From Budorcas taxicolor (lineage: Eukaryota; Chordata; Mammalia; Artiodactyla; Bovidae): DNA of 64,000 nucleotides. The position numbers and the translations under genes are program-made. Below are positions 61,134-64,000 of the stretch, piece by piece (positions within the stretch are counted from its first letter, which is position 1; each line of letters opens with the position of its first letter). The notes beneath the pieces were generated by a model. That model saw nothing but the letters and a program-made list of their open reading frames with translations, did no database searches and was not told the origin of the DNA. Where the stretch lies: NCBI RefSeq assembly GCF_023091745.1, contig NC_068910.1:7600272-7664271 (forward strand), read 5' to 3'.

Positions 61134-61764
61134 CTGGGAGAAAGAGGCCAAGGAGTGAGGGTTCTATCACTGTCCGTGGAAAGGACAGCCTTGCCCTCTC
61201 AAGGAGTGGCCCTCCCCTTCCCTCTCCATTCTGTGGCTAAGTCAGGCCACTCTCCTCCGATGGAGGTGTTTCCCTAGCCTAATGACCACTCCATGCTGGC
61301 CAGAGGGCTGTGACCCTCAACAAATCTGAGGAGATGATCAGAGCCTCTGGAATCGTTTCCCTCCTCTGACTGACATGCTTCTTACCCCTGACAAAAAACG
61401 CAGCAATGCCCCCTTGCATCAGCTAAGGGAGTTCTTCCACCTGCTTTGTTCCCCTGGAACTTAGGAGGTAGGCAGGGGAGGAAGTATCGTGTCTGTCTTT
61501 CTGGTGTGGAAGCTGACTCTTGAGCATGGCTGAGTGACAGTCTGCTCAGCAGTGGCAATGTCCAGCCTGGAATCTGGGTCCCTCTAGGTTGTTGAGGCTT
61601 CAGACATCTTCCCAGACATCCTCCCCAGAGGATGCCAAGGGAATGAAGGAAAATACACCCCACCCCTTGTCGGGAGATGAGCTGCAGTAGGTGTTGTACC
61701 CAATGGGTCAGTGTGCCTGAGTTACACCATCCACCACCGCACCGAAGACAGGACTCTCAAGGAG

Positions 61765-61912
61765 GGATGGAAATGTTTTTAAACTGATTTACCACAATGG
61801 TTGTACCACTTGGTAAAGTTACTAAAAACCACTGAATTGTATACTTTGATGAGGTGAATTTCATGATAAGTAAAATATACATCAGTAAAACTGCTACCAA
61901 AAAAAAAAAAAA
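61765..61912 (+). mobile_element. L1 LINE 3' end (L1M-like)
   Basis: actgaattgtatactttgat, gaatttcatgataagtaaaa, then a poly-A run at 61899-61912. Typical old L1 3' terminus. Confidence 0.68.
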
Positions 61913-62529
61913 AGCCTCTTGGTCGCAAAAGCCACTCCTATTTTGGATGTGATTTGGTGGGGAAGGGGGCTGCATTCAGCTCTCTGCCACCTCCTATTCA
62001 TAATCACCCCCTGCACCCTCCAGGGTATTGAGACACCTGGCGAGGATGTGGCTGCCACACCCTTCCCCCCGACACCAGCCACCGTCCCAGGGAAATTTCT
62101 AGGGGTGTAATCTACCCTGGGAAGCCTTCCTGGATCTGTCCTGAGGTGAGAATCTGCACTATCCGATTTAGCCACTGGGATTCAGCAGGGTTTCCTGGAT
62201 GCCCTCTGTATACAGGGCACTGGGTGATATGCAGAGGAACGTGCAAGCAGATGGCAGCAGCCATCTCATCGGGAGAGGCAAAGAGCCCCCAAGGATGCAA
62301 CCAAGAATGATGAATGCTCTAGAAGAGAACAAGTGCCAAGCCAGGTGTGATGTCCCCATGACCTCAGCCAGTGACTGGGGCGGGGAGGCAATCCAAGAAG
62401 TGGGCGCAATGGGCCACGTGCTCAGAGACGGTTGCAAGGCCGATCTGTGCCAGGTCTTTACTCAGCCCTTCATGTGTTCCGTTCCCCCTCCATCCACCCA
62501 ATCCCTTTTTATTGAGTTTTGCTGATATC

Positions 62530-62640
62530 CACGTTTCCTAGGTTAGAAAACTGTGGCTTTAACTTATGGCTTGCCCAAGGTTTCACAACGAATAAGTCTG
62601 GATCCAGAATTTGAACCTAGGCAGTCAGACACCAAGCCCC
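62530..62640 (+). mobile_element. MIR SINE fragment
   Basis: tggcttgcccaaggtttcac, then an ataagtctggatccagaatt block and tgaacctaggcagtcagac, matching the MIR core order. Confidence 0.62.
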
Positions 62641-63704
62641 CTGCCTATGTAGGCTGACTGGTTAGAGACGGGGTGTCGTGGAGATGGTAAAGGGTTTGGG
62701 GGCAGGTCATGGAAAGCCTCCAGTGCTGGTCCTAGAAGGTCTCATTCAGAAGCCATGGAGCGGCGACTCACAGGAGGGCAGAGACAGGTGGGCTGAAAGC
62801 TGGAAACCAGGCAGAAAAGGGAGTCGAGAGGAGGGAGCACAGCAGAAATCAGGAGTTGGGGGTCACAAGATGGAAGCTGAGGGTGAAAGGAGAGAGCAAA
62901 ACGAAGACCATGTGTCAAGCTGGAGGGAAGGCATGAGCAGGGGCAGGAATAGGGAACCAGGGGACGAGCTTGGGTGCTCCCTTGGCAGGGGTGAACCAGG
63001 AAACTAAAGCGCCACTGAGAGGTTTTCCGAGATGCCCCCAAACACCAGCGCTCGGTGCAGAACGCAGCGCTCTGCTCCGCCCCTCCACAGCTCCCAGCAG
63101 CAGCTCTGAAGCTGCCGGTCTCTCTCAGGACGAAACGCTCTCAGGCAGATCTAGGTCTGGCCCTGGAGTATCCCCAGCCCCGCCCCTGATCTGTCTCAGT
63201 CACTCGCATGCTGCCCACTTGAGCCTGGATGGCACCCTCCTGAAAGGACACGTGCTCAGATTCCTTCTGTGCGGACACACCGTGCCCCTCTCTCAAAGGC
63301 AGGGGCTGGGCTGGAGTTACTCTTCTCGCCCCACCCAGCCTCTTCCTGCCACGACACCCATGGGGAGCAGGGCAGGAACCCCCCAGGCCAGTGGCCGCCC
63401 CTTCCACTGCGTAGGACTAGGGATTCAGTGATACTTTGGGACATTGGCCACCAAGACAACCAAAGATTCAAGTGAAAATGGAATCCAGTGATGCGACTCT
63501 GAGCCAGATCCCAGACCACAGCCCATGACCACCTCTAGGAAAGCAAGGCTTCCTGCCCCTCCGGCCTCTCCTAGGTGGCCCCGACCCTGTGCTACAGGCC
63601 CAGCAGGCCACGGGTCAGGGAGCAGAAGGAAGGGTAGTCGTGAGCTGGTGGTCCTGGCCAGGTCCAGTCCTGCCTTAGAGGAGAGAGAAATAATCCACAC
63701 TCCT

Positions 63705-63856
63705 GGGGAGGATGAGATGGTTGGATGGCATCACCGACTCAATGGACATGAGTTTGGGCCAACTCCAGGAGATACCAAAGGACAGGGGGTGCCTGGCGTG
63801 CTGCAGTCCATGGGATTGCACAGAGTTAGACGTGCCTGAGTGACTGAACAACACCA
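63705..63856 (+). mobile_element. BovB 3'-end fragment
   Basis: gatgagatggttggatggca, the tcaatggacatgagtttggg block and catgggattgcacagagtta are the BovB 3' terminal region in forward orientation. The CAGTT repeats are lost. Confidence 0.8.
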
Positions 63857-64000
63857 GGGGAAGGAAACTGGAGAAGAGGACCAGAAAAGACAGGGATAGG
63901 TTAGGGAGCAAAAGCTCCCGGTTATCCTCTGAACACCTGTCTTCATCCAGGAAGCTCCCAGCCCGGAGTCGATGCCGGAGGACAGAAGGAGGCTGTACTG

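Larger units (their letters stand above)
61134..64000. other. LTF: LTF intron 1 (part), no exon 1 found
   Basis: 2867 bases upstream of exon 2. I looked on the - strand for a short ATG exon coding an MKLF-type signal start followed by a donor and saw none. Repeats: L1 3' end (61765-61912), MIR trace (about 62530-62640), BovB tail (63705-63856). The GC-richer 62.9-63.5 kb shows no recognised promoter signal. Confidence 0.7.

Noticed and set aside
61134..64000. LTF exon 1 inside the window
   Set aside because: I looked for a - strand MKLF-type signal start with a following donor and found none; intron 1 must run past the end.

Overview
The window is nuclear DNA of a ruminant, most likely a caprine (sheep, goat or close relative). 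It is dense with ruminant-specific retroelements: BovB LINE copies, Bov-tA SINEs ending in the typical BovB-derived tail, and the older CHR-1/CHR-2 SINEs. The lactoferrin residues read from the exons are closer to the goat/sheep protein as I remember it than to cattle (for example Y20/Q21/R24 in the lactoferricin segment and the LDSGMVF segment in the N-lobe). The species call is from memory and unverified.

Layout. 1-21.4 kb is intergenic and dominated by retroelements: three BovB copies (two with 5' inversions), an L1 interrupted by a BovB fragment, an inverted SINE pair and an unusual long inverted repeat. 21.4-23.4 kb holds CCRL2 (ACKR5, an atypical chemokine receptor) on the + strand, with its 348-codon ORF in one exon and a probable non-coding first exon just upstream. 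23.4-34.7 kb is intergenic between convergent genes: an MST-type MaLR LTR, L1 3' ends, CHR SINEs, a CA microsatellite, a probable ERV LTR end and a CpG-rich block carrying a 20-bp tandem repeat plus an NRF1-type motif. 34.76-61.13 kb holds LTF (lactotransferrin/lactoferrin) on the - strand.

Sixteen LTF coding exons (2-17) can be placed to the base, all with GT-AG borders and consistent phases. They sum to 2084 nt including the stop. With the 43 coding nt expected for exon 1 this gives 708 residues, the usual length of the ruminant precursor (689 mature). All eight iron ligands, the anion-binding Thr/Arg pairs and five N-glycosylation sequons fall at their canonical numbers. Exon 1 (signal peptide start) and the promoter were not found and should lie beyond base 64000. 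CCRL2 and LTF are convergent neighbours, as at the mammalian chemokine-receptor cluster (human 3p21); both act in innate defence, but nothing in the sequence shows that they are co-regulated.

I found no previously undescribed gene system. The most unusual structures are the CpG-rich 20-bp repeat block (29461-29600), the ~175-bp inverted repeat (19061-19234 / 19609-19796), the 103-bp local duplication beside LTF exon 11, the twin-primed BovB copies that share diagnostic variants in a mosaic pattern, and a three-layer nested insertion in LTF intron 6.
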